Source of the DNA: Cryptomeria japonica
Lineage: Eukaryota; Streptophyta; Pinopsida; Cupressales; Cupressaceae
DNA length: 64,000 nucleotides
Assembly: GCF_030272615.1 (NCBI RefSeq)
Contig: NC_081415.1
Location: 601,979,644-602,043,643 of the forward strand
Direction of reading: 5' to 3'
This document shows, piece by piece, positions 1-11,871 of the stretch. Position 1 is the first letter of the stretch. Every line of letters begins with the position of its first letter. Position numbers and translations under genes: made by a program. The notes below the pieces were generated by a model, which saw only the letters and a program-made list of their open reading frames with translations, was not told the DNA's origin and did not search any database.

Positions 1-555
1 CAACAATCCAGAGAAGCATGAACTACTAAGATATCATCTTCAATGCTAGAATACAGTTCCGATTTAAGCTCTATCTATTTCAATTAAAACCCTAGACCTC
101 TATACCAGAATAACCCTTACAATGAATTTTTCACATCCATAGTCTCTCTAAATAATTTCACATCATATTACATTTCCATGTCCATCACATGTCCATCCTT
201 GTTACAAAATGATCTAATCAATCTACCCTATATACCCTATACAAATTTATGCCTTATGTCGGCTTACAACGATATATACAATATCAGATTACATGGCCAT
301 ATAATATAAATGAATAAACATTAAAACAAGTTTCCGATGTTGGATCCAAGATGTGTCGGCCTCCAATACCGATGACCTTTACTATACCATGTCTGCCTAT
401 ATTGCCAATGACCAAAGAAATCTTCTATCCTACCGGTGCTGGTGTAGAGTTTGTGAAGTGCTTGTCGATACACCACATGAAGTCAGAACCCAAAATCATG
501 TTGCTATCAATGAAAAAATAGTAAAACCTAACCAATAGAGTGTCAATTCCCAACA
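1..555 (-). repeat. 3' LTR (partial) of the Copia-type element
   Basis: Direct repeat of about 5904-6452 with scattered substitutions. The plus-strand end reads CCAACA at 550-555, so the LTR starts TGTTGG on the minus strand. About 350 bp are missing to the left of the window. Confidence 0.85.
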
Positions 556-568
556 ATCTCCCCCTTTG
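556..568 (-). other. Polypurine tract of the Copia-type element
   Basis: The minus strand reads CAAAGGGGGAGAT immediately before the TGTTGG start of the 3' LTR. Position and composition fit the plus-strand primer of plant Copia elements and fix the orientation as minus. Confidence 0.85.
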
Positions 569-817
569 GCATTGATGGCAACACTCATGCGAAAAATGGT
601 CATGGTTTCAACTATTAGTTTCATCCTGCCCTGCTCCCCCTGAGCTGAATATGCAAAATACTCCATACCTCCAAAAAATTTGTAACTCCCCCTAGTGTAT
701 GCAATTCTTCATTCTTTTTCACATGTAATGTATACTACTCCCCCTTTGAAATCAATGCCAAAAAATTTTTTGTCAAAGAATAAGTACTGTACACTGAATA
801 CCTCCAAAAATGTCTTA

Positions 818-1628
818 CTAGAGCTTGACCAATTTCAAGATTTCCAGATAAGCTTTCTCTAGTAACTCCATATAAGTATCCCACATGGTTTTGAATGTGC
901 TAGAGATAGATACAAGTCCACTTAGTAAATATGCAAGTGATTTTTTCTCATTAACTTCTATCGGTGAGGGCTTTCCTAGCATATCCATGCATTCCTTCTT
1001 ATGTACACAAAGTGAATCTAATCTTGGACTCACCAAACCTTTGAGACTTCTGGCTCTCTGAATGATCTTATCTCTCTCTTTTTCAAGAGAAGAAATTTGG
1101 TTCTCCAAAGTCAAAATTTGTCCATAAATAGATGTTGTTAGTGAAATTAATCCATTAAATGAGCTAGCAATATTAGCAATTTTCTCATGTATCTCTTCTA
1201 TCTAAATTTGTTGTCAGTATCTCAATATTGCAACATACCCTATATATATTAGTACATTGTTTCAAATAATTTTCTATCAAAATTAGCTTATCCTCAATCT
1301 TTTTCTTTTCTCTATCAATGATCTAATCAAAAGCGGTTCTCTTAGCCAAAGTGAATTTTTCAAGTGCATGCCGGTTAGAGATCTGCTGTAAGGATTGAAT
1401 GTCTTTTGATATGTGTTTAGTTATTACCTTAATATTGCGAAAAGAGCTTGCTTCATTTTCAATCTTACACTCTGGGACCAGTCTGTGCAAAACAATTATG
1501 GATTGATCTATAATCCCCTTGTCTATGGTTCCCTCCTTCATCAGTTTATGAGCAGCCATCATCATTAGTAATGTGGGACTCATCTCTGTGATGCTTTTCT
1601 TTTCCACTAGAGAAGTGTCTATTGTCAA
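818..1628 (-). pseudogene. Fragments of an unrecognised coiled-coil ORF in the Copia-type element
   Basis: Two minus-strand open stretches (1323-1628 and 818-1114) carry Lys/Glu/Leu-rich sequence with heptad-like spacing, for example LEKERDKIIQRARSLKG. They lie between the large unrecognised ORF and the polypurine tract, where pol would be expected in an autonomous Copia element. No catalytic motif is visible. They are probably pieces of the same long non-pol ORF as 1866-2471, broken by stops. Function unknown. Confidence 0.4.
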
Positions 1629-1865
1629 TAATGATGTGCCAACAACTGGTTCCCTACCGGATTCCCCTATTTTCTCTGATGATTTATCCTTTAATACCTC
1701 TTCACTTGCACCGGTGGCTTCGCCATCTGGTGTAGTTTGTGCAACTGCCAGCTCCTCTCTAGGAATAATATCCTCAACCTATACATTAGTATCCAAAGGA
1801 CAATTGTCCTCAATGTTAGTATCATGTACAATGTTCTCTGCATTAACCGGTGTCTCAGTATTTGT

Positions 1866-2471
1866 CTATACATTTGTGTTTACCAGTGGCTCAATTTCCA
1901 CTATCTTGATATTCTTCAAATCAAAGGATGGAGTACCCATGATCCCTTTACCTTTCCCTCCAACCAGTATATCTACAATATCTAGTTTTGTCTCCGGTGA
2001 AGTGAAGAATCCTCTATGCTCTCCCAAAAATTTTATCCAAGCCTTCTGTGTTTCTTTTATTACCTCATTCATCCTTCCTAACATTAGGCTAGTTATTCTA
2101 TATTTTCTATTTAATACCTTCCCATCTGCAACCTCAATTGTCTTATCCCTCTCATCTGGAGTTATAGCAACACATATAGATAAAAGTTCTTGCATTTTAA
2201 TCTGTTTGTCTTCTTGCATTGTAGATAACCTTCTAGCATCTAGCATGTTATATAACTCTGTTGGTATTTGATTTTCTATCTCTATTAATGCTTTCTTATA
2301 AATATCCAAATACAATAGAATTGCTTCCTCTACCTCTCTCTGTTCATCAACTTCTAATGTATCATAATAAGACTTAACATTTTTCAGCATCCCATCCTTA
2401 GTAATTTCATCAACAATTTCAGCACAAGTCATAGGTGGTATAATAGTCACAGTACCAATTTCTAGTGACAA
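1866..2471 (-). pseudogene. 201-codon unrecognised ORF fragment in the Copia-type element
   Basis: This is the longest uninterrupted stretch of the element's interior. The translation is hydrophilic and helical (for example VDEQREVEEAILLYLDIYKKA) with a Gly/Lys run near the end (GGKGKGIMG). I recognise no domain; it is not protease, integrase, RT or RNase H. The first codon is TTG, so the real start is probably upstream in decayed sequence. It could be part of a long accessory ORF carried by a non-autonomous family. Confidence 0.5.
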
Positions 2472-3299
2472 ATCAATGTCACTATTCTTCCTCCTTCTGG
2501 TAGTACCGGATGCAGTTGTTGATGTGGCCTTAGGTGTCTACTTTTGTGCTAGTAACTTGATGGTGACCTTGCTAACTAGTTGTTTCTTTGCTTCCACTTT
2601 AGGTTCTTCTGGTTTCTTCCTCACAACCCTTTTGAAAGATAATAGTGTGTCATCTTCAGACTCAAAATCTATAGTCACAGGTTCAATGTGAACTACTAGA
2701 TCCTTCCTCTTTCTTCCTTTCTCTAGGAAAAAATCAATGAGTGCCTTAATGTCCTTTGAAACCTCCTGTACAAACTTACTTTCCTTTCCTTCTTATTTTT
2801 CCCTTTTCTTTCGGTTGAACTTAGTTTCAACCTCAAGAGTCTTCTGTTGGTTGAGCAGTTCCATAGGGTTTCTCTGCCTCAATTATTTCTACATCAATTA
2901 GCATTTTCTCATAGGCATCAAGAATTTGTGCATCTACCTCATATCCCATTTTCTCTATCCAATTCTTCTAGGGCTTGACTGCCTCCATGAGAGTTACATC
3001 CTTCTTAACCATAAAACATATGTCAGTAGAGTATTTCTCTACTATGTGCTTAGGTATTTTTATCCTAGACCTCATAGATTTTTGAAAAGCCTTAAAGTAA
3101 CCCATACCTTATCATCTCTCAGACTTCCCAATGCAGCAATTGATTTCTTTAGCTATCTTCCTACCTGGATGTGAAAAACCATTACTTCCTACTAGAACCA
3201 GGAGTATCATTCAAAAAGTATAGCATTAAGTAGACTAACAGATTACCATACTGGAAGGTTCCCTTCTTCTGACCTTTAATTTCTCCTAAGTTGATGAAA

Positions 3300-3992
3300 A
3301 ATTATTCAAGCATCCAACCACAAATATTTAACTTGAGATTATCCCTCATCATCTTATATGCAGCCAAAATACATGTATTGGAAACTGAATTCAGTCGGTT
3401 AGATTGATCTACCTTGTAGCCTATAACCATGCTTCCAAATTTGATGTTGGTGTTAGTGACAATGCTCAATTTCATCGATCTCTTATCTGATGTCGCTGAT
3501 GATCTGCCTCACAAAGTCATTTGACACTTTCTTATTTGGATGTTCCCCTATCGTTGGCAAACTAGTAATTTCTTGGATGACTTCCTTTAAAATTTTATAG
3601 GGTCTTTCTAGCCATACGAATTCCCCATGTACTCTTCTTAGTACATATCAGACTATTTCATCCTCAAACTCTGAAATATCCAGAATATCTATGAACTCGA
3701 GATCTTCAATGTGTTGATATGCCGGATTGATTTTCCTTGATTCTCTGATGATTTCATTCATATACATCCCTTTGATCTCTAAAGTGCCTAAGTCCTCTAT
3801 ATGACAATGAATGTATTCCCTAACATTCTCTACATATACCGCTCCCTCTGAAACGTGATAAAATGCTCCAACCAAATCTTCCCTGGTACCCACATGTGGA
3901 TACCATTTAAAAATTGGTCTGGGGCGGTCCTTAACATCTACTATAGTTGGATTTGCAATGAAAATAGGAATTGAAGATGATCTCGCTTGCAT
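3300..3992 (-). pseudogene. Decayed unrecognised ORF downstream of gag in the Copia-type element
   Basis: An open stretch (3648-3992) begins MQARSSSIPIFIANPTIVDV and continues after a stop with recognisable codons to about 3300. It contains HIEDLGTLEIKGMYMNEIIR and, beyond the stop, a segment around VWLERPYKIL. It directly follows the zinc-knuckle region in the expected direction of translation, so it may be the middle of one gag-accessory polyprotein. No known pol motif is seen. Confidence 0.45.
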
Positions 3993-4449
3993 GATTCAAG
4001 AAAAATGCCTTTTTCTCATTCTCGGTGAAAACCTCCAATAAATCCTTCCAGACGTCAGTGTGATCGGTCAAGAAGAAATCTGATTGCCTCTGAATAGCCT
4101 CTGATTGCACTAAGTCACCCTAAATTGTTCTCTGAATGCAGGGTGATTAATAATGAAGTGTATTGGACCTTTTATCCATCAAGACAAAACCCTAATCTTA
4201 CATTGACATAGATGATTGCTGGTGAAAGATACCAGATCTCACTCTAAACATATCAATGTCAGATAATCCTTTTCAATATCTAGAACATCTTCTAGAATCT
4301 CCTCGAGGGGCATATGCATCATCTTCCATGAAAATTTTCCTACCCCTAAGGCATCTACCTTAGTTACTGGATGAGCTCACTATCGGTGTAGGAGCAACCT
4401 CTTCTACCAGATAGGTAACCAAGACATTCCCATTTGATGATTTCTCTTC

Positions 4450-5530
4450 AGTCTTCCTCACCCATCTCTAAGTATGATCATTCCGGATTTCACTAACCTT
4501 CTCTTTTCCTTTTTTATTTGATCCTCCATTTCCAACTGGTAGATTTCTACTTCTATAGAACTTAGCAATATGTCTAATTTCATTGCATGCATAACATGTA
4601 ACATTGTTCTTCTGAATTGCCTTGCTAAAATTAGTGAAATTGCTTGACTTGTACTAATTAGCCATATGTCCAAATTTCCCACAAGCATAGAATATTTCAT
4701 TCATTCTGCAGTCTTCTGTCTTATGATCAATTTTATTGCATTTAGAACATTTATTGGGAGCAGAATCGGGGTTCTTATTTGCTCTGTTTCTACATTGCTT
4801 AGCCATGTGTCCAAATCTATTGCAAACAAAACATCTACAATTGAATTTATAAGCATTGAATTTCCTTATCGGTGCCTTATGGTTTTGATCTTCATTAGTA
4901 GTACCATAACTCTATCCTTGCTCAAATTCAAGTCCATTGGAATCTCTAATCTGCCTTTGTCTCTTCAATAAACCATCAAGCTATGATGACATGATCTTGA
5001 ATTTTTCTTTGTGCTCACTTGCAACAGTTAAATCATCTCTTAGTATTATCATTTGTCTCTCAAGCTCTTGCTCATTTCTCTAGGATTGTCTCAAATCAGT
5101 TCTCAACATATTATTTTCATGAACCAAGCTACCACATTCTTCAAATTTGTTCTTCAGGGATACAATAGGATTTCCTTCCTTTTTCTTTCTATCCTCAATC
5201 TCCTTAGACATCCTCATAGTCATATCTTGCATTTCACTCTTCACAGCCATGTTCTCTTGGCTCAATTTCTAACATTGTTCCTTAAGTGCATTTTTCTCTT
5301 CATCATCCTATTTTTGCAAAAGTTCCTTCCTCCTAGCTTGAATAGATGATAGCCTCTCTTGTAGGACAAGAATAAATTATTTAGCAGAATTCAACTCATC
5401 TTGTAGCTTTAAGTTCTTCAATATTTCAGCATCATAATATTCAAGTGCCATCTCAAGCTGCCTCTCCAAATCCATATTCAATGATTGCGGTTTCAGGATC
5501 TTCCTCAAGCTATTAAACATCCTCTGAGGC
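4450..5530 (-). pseudogene. Gag-like remnant: coiled coil followed by CCHC zinc knuckles
   Basis: Starting just downstream of the primer site, the minus strand codes for a Glu/Lys/Leu-rich coiled coil (about 5530-4980: LERQLEMALEYYDAEILKNL, then SLKNKFEECGSLVHENNMLR). Up to four zinc-knuckle-like units follow between about 4835 and 4550. Two keep the CX2CX4HX4C pattern (CFVCNRFGHMAKQC at about 4796-4833 and CSKCNKIDHKTEDC at about 4709-4751). Two others have lost cysteines. The knuckles are typical of nucleocapsid RNA binding. Several in-frame stops break the ORF, so it is not functional as read. Confidence 0.75.
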
Positions 5531-5534
5531 ATAA

Positions 5535-5547
5535 GGCTCTGATACCA
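5535..5547 (-). other. Primer binding site, tRNA-iMet type
   Basis: The minus strand reads TGGTATCAGAGCC two bases after the 5' LTR end. This is the classic complement of the plant initiator tRNA-Met 3' end used by Copia and many Gypsy elements. Confidence 0.93.
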
Positions 5548-5549
5548 AT

Positions 5550-6452
5550 TGTTGGAAACTAATAGCACTGAGAGAGGGGGTGAATCAACGTTATACCAGA
5601 ATAAAAGATTTTAGCCTTAACAAAACATTCATTCATCAATTGGTATACCAGTGTAAACAAAATTGAAAGAAGTAATACAACCTATAGGCCAAACACATAA
5701 ATGAGAACCATAACACACTAATTTATAAATGGAAAACCTCAATGAGGAAAAACCAAGGTGGGATTTGTGACCCACAATATCAATTCATTGGCTATATGAA
5801 GTGATATTACAATATATGATGGGCATGCACTTACAGGAAGGCTTATAGCCTAGAGCACACTACTAAATCACAATAGGAGTCTCAGTGACTAGATAAAATT
5901 CCAGACAACAATCTAGAGAAGTGTGAACTGCTAATATAGCATCTTCAATGCTAGAATACAATTTCGGTTTAAGATCTGTCTATTTCGGTGAAAACCCTAG
6001 ACGTCTGTACTGGAATAAACCTTACAATGAATTCCTCACATGCATAGTCTCTCTGAATAATTTCCCATCATATTACATTTCCATGTCCATCCTTGTTAAA
6101 AAATAATCTAATCAATCTGCCCTATATACCCTATACAAATTTATGCCTTACATCATCTTACAAGGATATATACAATATCAGATTACATGTCGGCCATATA
6201 ATATAAATAAATAAACATTAAAACAAGTTGTCGATGTCGGATCCAAGATGTGTCGGCCTCCAATACCGATGACGTTTACTATACCGTGTTTGCCTATATT
6301 GCCGATGACCAAAGAAATCTTCTATCTTGTCGGTGCTAATGTAGAGTTTGTGAAGTGCCCATCGGTACATCATATGAAGCTGGAACCCAAAATCATGTTT
6401 CCATTAATGACAACATACTAAAACCTAACCAATAGAGTGTCAATTTCCAACA
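5550..6452 (-). repeat. 5' LTR of the Copia-type element
   Basis: 903 bp, TGTTGG...CCAACA on the plus strand, and a direct repeat of 1-555 over its right part. The motif GCACTGAGAGAGGGGGTGAA lies close to its plus-strand start, that is, at the 3' end of the LTR next to the primer site. Confidence 0.88.
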
Positions 6453-6479
6453 CTCTCAACTATTGTTGATGGTAAGAGA

Positions 6480-9400
6480 AAGAAATTCCCTTTCAGATTT
6501 GAGAAGATGTGGACTCTCAACCCTAAGCTTGAGAATAAAATTAGAGTCTAGCACGGAATACTGATATCAATTGTACAACTATGTATAGGGTTGTTAAGAA
6601 GCTTGCCTTGGTTAAGGCTAATGTATTTAATTGGAATAAGGCCTCCTTCAGTTACATATTTAGTATAAAGAGTTAGTTGAAGAGTGAGTTGGATTATATT
6701 TAAGCTCAGATCCAATTGCGAGGTGCCTCCCCTTTCCTCGTGGATCTGGAAATATCTATTCTCTCAAAACTTCATGATGTCATTACTAAGGAAGAGGAAT
6801 TTTGGAAGCAAAGATCGAGGGCCATTTGGCTTCAGAGTGGTGATTGGAAAACAAGTTTTTCCACTTATCTAACCTTAAGCATCGTACTTCTAATAAGATT
6901 CATTTGATCTCCTACAATGGTAGTAGTTTGTTCAAGGATGAAGACAATATGGTTGTGTCTTCAAAGTTTTTCTCTTCTCTCCTTTCTAATGGTAAACCTT
7001 AAGATGTTGATGATCAGTTGGAGTTTCATAGGGTTATTCCTCACCTTGTGATTGAGGAAATAAATCATTCTCTTGCCAAGATCTCACCAGATGAAGAGGA
7101 TCACTCAATGGTTTTCTCTTTTGAAGGGAATAAAGTTTTGAGTCTTGATTGTTTTCCTATGTTCATATTCTAATCTTATTGGGATGTCATGGCTAAGGAT
7201 GTTAGTTGGGTTGCCAGTGAATTCTTTGGTTCCAGGACCTTGCTGAAAGAATTGAATGGCACTTTTATTGTCCTCATCCCTAAGAAAGTTGGGGCTAACT
7301 ATTTTCAAGACTTCCACCTAATTATCTTTTGTAACTCCATCTACAATATTTTTTCTAAAATCGTTGTTCTTTGTCTGAAGGCAATCCTTCATGCTCTAGT
7401 TTTTGGCCAGTAGAATGGGTTTCTCCCTAGTCGTCAATTTTTGGATTCCATCTTGATTGTGCATGAGAATATCCATTCCCTATTGGTCAATAAGAAAGAT
7501 GGTTTTCTACTTAAATTGGATCCTCTCAAGGCTTATGATCAAGTTAACTAGCACTTTCTTCTGTAAGTTTTCTCAGCTTTTGGTTTTAGTGGAAAATTTA
7601 TCTAGTTGATTTCTCATCTTATTATGACCACTAGATTCTTCATCATTATAAATAGACCCCCCTTGGGATTATTTTCTATCTATAGAAGTATTCACCAAGG
7701 GGACTCCATTTTCCCTTTCCAATTTATTCTTATGGTGGAAGCCTTTGATAGGTCATTTCATCCATAGCAATGTTAGTTTGGGGCATCTTAAGGGCCTTTC
7801 CCCTTCCTCATCTTCCCATTTCTGTTCCCACCAAAAATTTGTTGACACCATTATCTTAGGTGATGAATCTATTTCTAAAGTGAAAAATCTTAAAAGCATT
7901 GTCTAAATATGAAGCTTCTTAGGGTCAAAGAATTAGTCTCCCTAAGAGCTCCATCTTCTTCCTTAATTATTCAGAAAGGAGGTAGATCAAAAACTACTAT
8001 TATTATTGGGTGTCATATTGAGCAGCTCCTATCCACTTATTTTGGGCTCTGTCTTTGTACAAATTCCATCCTTGACTTCGTTGGGCTGGGCCTTATTGAT
8101 AAATTTCAATCTAAACTCGCTTGTTGGAAAGGGGTTGTATTGAGCTAGGCTAGTAAAATTCAGTTAATCAAAGCCTCTCTCTTGATTTTAAATATTTATG
8201 ATATGAGCCTATTTAAGGTCCCAAGGAAGTTCACATTTAAGATGGAATAGATTCAAAAGAATTATTTTTTGACTGGTTCAAAATTAAAGAATAGAATGCA
8301 TCTTGTAGCTTGGGATTAGATCTACCTTCCTAAGAGATTTGGTGGTTTGGCCATTAGGAAAATTAAGGAATTTAATTATGCTTTGTTGGAAAAACAATTA
8401 TGGGGATGTTTGAAGGTTAAGAATGAGTGGACCTCTATAGCTCATTACAAATATTTTGCCTCTTATACCCATTCTAGGGAATTGTTATTTGATTCTAGGC
8501 TGCTAGCTTCTTGTTCTTACTTATGGAATTGTATCTCTATCTTGAAATCTATCATTGCTATGGGCCTTAGGTGGTCTCTTGGGAATGGCACTAATATTTT
8601 ATTTTGGGTTGACAAGTGTCTTGGGGATCCTTCCTTCTCTATGTCTTTGTGGGCATATTTATGTGAGCTTTGTATTGGGGAGATTGGTTGCTAGGTGGCT
8701 AATTATATTAATGATTCAATATGGATTGATTTATTTGCTCTATGCCTAGCTTTGGCTCCTTTGTAGGATTTGTTATCTAAAGTCTACATACATGTTGTCT
8801 AGTGTGATGATTCATTGGTTTGGGTTGATTATTTGGATACATCTTTCTTAGTTTCTAATTCTTTTAGGATTCAGGTGGCGTTATGCTCCCCCCAACCTTT
8901 CTATGCACTAGTTTGGAACTCTAACTTGATCCCCAAAGTTAATATTTTTTTTTGGCATCTTGCCCAAAATAAGATTTTAACAGTTGATAATCTTTGAAAG
9001 TGATGTTTTGTGATTCCAAATAGATGGTTTTTTGTCCATGGAAGCTACAAAGGATTTGTATCATCTTCTATTTGGCTACAATTATGTTAGTGTTATATGG
9101 GCCCATTTCTTTCATCTATTGTCTATTGATTGGGTCTTTCCTTCTTCATTTTTGGGTGTTGGCTACAGTGGATTTATACCACTTCTAATTCCTCTATGGG
9201 TCTGTTATGGTCTCTCAACATGCCTCACATTGCTTGGGGGTGTAGAAAGAGTGTAATAATAGATTTTTTTGAGAGACTGCCTACCCTACAAACAAATTGG
9301 CCTACAAAATTTTGGTAGCTATCAAGGAGAATTTTATGGTGGTCTACCACAAGGACTTGGTTAAGGGCCCCAAGATCATTACTTCCTAGTAATATTTCCT
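6480..9400 (+). pseudogene. LINE ORF2 reverse transcriptase and zinc-finger region, broken
   Basis: Several frames together give the order expected for a plant L1-type ORF2. About 6790-6860 has EEEFWKQRSRAIWLQSGDWK, the segment ahead of the RT. About 7420-7550 has GFLPSRQ, then HENIHSLL and KLDPLKAYDQVN. About 7690-7760 has IHQGDSIFPFQF, then EAFDR. The catalytic box is at 7838-7849, reading FVDT where FVDDT is expected, so one aspartate codon is missing. About 8930-9000 has KVNIFFWHLAQNKILTVDNL of the zinc-binding region. It cannot encode an active RT. Confidence 0.78.
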
Positions 9401-9480
9401 TGTTCTGTATAATTGGCAGCTCTAATGGGATATATCTATCCCCCTTAATAGATATAGGAAGGTGCAAGACGATGTTGTGT

Positions 9481-9680
9481 GGAAAGTTAATCCTGGGATT
9501 GCTAGTTGTGGGGGGAATAGTGGTTGATCATAATGGTAGGTTTGTCTCAATAGTGGCCATCCCTTTAGGAAACCAAACAAACCATTATGATGAGGAGAAG
9601 GATTCCTACATTGGTATAAAATTGGTAGTCTGTAATGGATATAGAAAAGTGTGTATAGAGGGTGATTCTCTAAATATTAT
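9481..9680 (+). pseudogene. LINE RNase H domain, N-terminal part
   Basis: The translation contains IVVDHNGRFVS, then PLGNQTNHYDEE and GYRKVCIEGDSLNII, the plant RVT_3-type RNase H seen at the C terminus of many plant LINEs. The domain stops at the solo LTR inserted at 9681 and resumes at 10871 in the same frame. Confidence 0.82.
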
Positions 9681-10870
9681 TGTAATAGATGGAAAATTTC
9701 GAATTAGGGTTTTACTAAGTAAATCCACTAAATATCCTAATTTACCAAATTAAATTGAAAGAGGAAAGAAAAGGGTTGAACCTAATAGATTGAGACTCAA
9801 TCCCAATGAGGAAAGGTATGAGATTCTGATTGGATTCAATTAGTTTGTATTGATTATCCTCTTTATTAGTTGAATTTGTAATGCAATTATGAAATTAAGG
9901 TAAAATAATCAATTATTGTTCAAGTAAACTAATAGATATAGTAATCTATAGATGTCCCACTATGCCAAAAACTTGGATTTGGGCAAAGGAAGATGTGTTG
10001 CATCTTTTCTTAAAATTTCAACTTGATTTTTTGGGTCTAGGTAGTATAGATTCATCTTAGTCCATTGAATTTTCCACCATTGAAAACTAAACCTATTCAT
10101 TACTATTGACTCTATAGGATTTCTCGAGTACAACTTTGTAACTATTTCTTACACATAGAAAGAAAGGGAAATATGTTGGGAATAGGGGTTTGCCTTAGGT
10201 CAAACCCCAATTTTGGAATTAACCATGAAATTGAATTGACAAATGTAATGAAAGAATTTAATAAAGAACTTTTCTTTTGAGGGAGAGATTGAATCTGAAA
10301 TGTAATGCTTGAAACCATAATGTTTACCTTGATGAATTTTTTATTACCTTCACACAAATATTTTAGGGTTACATGTAGCTAGATGTCTTCAATAAATATT
10401 GATTGTGAATTCCATCTTCAATGCTTGATCTTGACTTCACTTCTACTCCAATGCTTGATGAATGACTAATTGCTTGCTCACTTGAATTTTCTAGAGTGTA
10501 ATTGAGATCTTGATTTTGGTTAGATTCAAATAAGAGGGGTAGACCTCCTTTTATATTTTCTAGCCCTAAAATTCAATTAAATTTTTGGAGTAGGTCGGCA
10601 TGGGATCCATATTCCTCCTCATTAGTGATGATCATTATGAGGCTTTAATTTGGGGGCTAATTAAGAGGCCTGTGGAATGGTACACCCTAGTATTTATTTA
10701 AGACTAGGCCATAACACACCTTGGTTCTAGATATTAGGACTCCAAAATGGGGGGATAATTATGAAGATGATGAAAATGTAGGGTAGATAGGTGGTGTGAT
10801 CATAATCAGGCCTTGGAAATCAGATGCCTAAGTGAGGCCTACGTAGGAAAGTACAATTTAGGATGGTACA
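9681..10870 (+). mobile_element. Solo LTR (family B), 1,190 bp, TSD ATTAT
   Basis: Begins TGTAATAG and ends GGTACA, flanked by ATTAT at 9676-9680 and 10871-10875. Removing it with one TSD copy rejoins the RNase H frame (..SLNII then NCLRGV..), which confirms both ends. It contains no coding sequence. It resembles the reverse complement of the larger solo LTR at 19953-24039, sharing a TGTAAT start and a GGTCAAACCCC-type block at about 10198 (the counterpart lies near 20635). Orientation is assigned arbitrarily. Confidence 0.88.
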
Positions 10871-11118
10871 ATTATTAATTGTTTAAGGGGTGTTTAGGTC
10901 CCTAGCTAGACAATTAAATGTTTGATCCTAGATTACATTGATATGCTTAATTCATTGAAAGAGTATGAAATTTCTCATGTATTTCATGAGGCCAATAAGG
11001 TTGTTGATGGCTTTGCTAATTTTGGTGTTATGCAACATCATATTGTTTGTTGGGGAACTTTTGATCACATCCCCATGGAAATTAAAAATCTAATTACTGA
11101 TGACATTAGACTATGTTA
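10871..11118 (+). pseudogene. LINE RNase H domain, C-terminal part
   Basis: Continues the domain interrupted at 9680. The sequence reads VPS, a TAG where Trp is usual, then TIKCLILDYIDMLNSLKEYE, and ends with the hallmark HVFHEANKVVDGFANFG (compare REANxVADxLAN). The codon TAG in place of TGG is one of several decay stops. Confidence 0.82.
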
Positions 11119-11871
11119 AGAATATAATATGGATTTCTTGGTAATGATGGTTCATTACTCTTGGCTCATGTGGACAAGATGGCTGAGGTGTTCGCTCTCC
11201 ATTTAGAAGGAAAAGACAGATATTTTAATTTCAATTTCACTCATCCTGAGGTGTTTTCTAGCTTATTTTTTACCTTCTTTCTTGGGTCTTATTTCTTTTT
11301 ATCTGGTTATGGAGCCTCCTTTAAGTATAATGTAGCTATGGGTGGAGATAGAAATAAAATTGAGCCCACATCCTATGAAAAAAGGTGGAATAAACAATCT
11401 ATTTGGGATAAACTTTCATAAATGGTATTAATCCCTACTTGGAAAAAAATCATGGCCATGATCCTCTGGATACTAAAGCTTTTCTATATGGCTGCAAGAA
11501 TGGAATTCTTTGGGCATATAAGGTCGAAATCTCTTTTACAAAACACCTTATTGCTGAAATTACAAGAATTTTGGTGGAAGGCGAGAAATTCTATAGAGAT
11601 TGCAAGATGTAAGATGTGGTAGTGAATGTCTTCTTTAAGGGTGTTGAATGGAATATATGGTTAAGAGAATTACTGATGGGGTTTATGACTGAGAATCTAT
11701 CAAACCCCTTTGGGCTTATTTTGCAAAGGTGATTAAGAAGTATCTAACCATTGACGACCATTTCTCTAGCTTGTTTAGCTACCATTTCATGATTTTAAAC
11801 TATTTTGGGCATGACAGATGAATTTTTCTTCCCTTTTACCTTCTTTCTTCACTTAGCCATCTCATAGAAAA
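11119..11871 (+). pseudogene. LINE C-terminal extension beyond RNase H
   Basis: Open stretches at 11161-11421 and 11422-11622 continue in the LINE direction (MAHVDKMAEVFALHLEGKDR; later GGDRNKIEPTSYEKRW and, in another frame, DPLDTKAFLYGCKNGILWAY). The sequence reads as a coherent decayed protein but matches no domain I recognise. It appears to continue after the solo LTR at 14394. Function unknown. Confidence 0.5.

Larger units (their letters stand above)
1..6452 (-). mobile_element. Non-autonomous Copia-type LTR retrotransposon (SIRE-like LTR ends), left end cut by window
   Basis: Two direct repeats (1-555 and 5550-6452) flank about 5 kb. Read on the minus strand, the right copy is the 5' LTR. 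It is followed after 2 nt by a tRNA-iMet primer site and a gag-like region with zinc knuckles, and the left copy is preceded by a purine tract. The LTR carries the CACCCCCTCTCTCAG motif near its 3' end, which is typical of SIRE-type Copia LTRs. No integrase, RT or RNase H motif is visible between the gag remnant and the 3' LTR; instead there are fragments of unrecognised ORFs. The element therefore looks non-autonomous and is heavily mutated. The outer end of the 3' LTR lies outside the window, so the target duplication cannot be tested. The right edge sits directly against LINE coding sequence. Confidence 0.85.

Noticed and set aside
1573-2271. A 232-codon plus-strand frame
   Set aside because: It is the shadow of the minus-strand ORF at 1866-2471; the Ser/Phe/Leu-rich composition is typical of antisense reading.
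5535-5547. tRNA-Met gene
   Set aside because: Only the 13-nt primer-site complement is present, next to an LTR; there is no cloverleaf.
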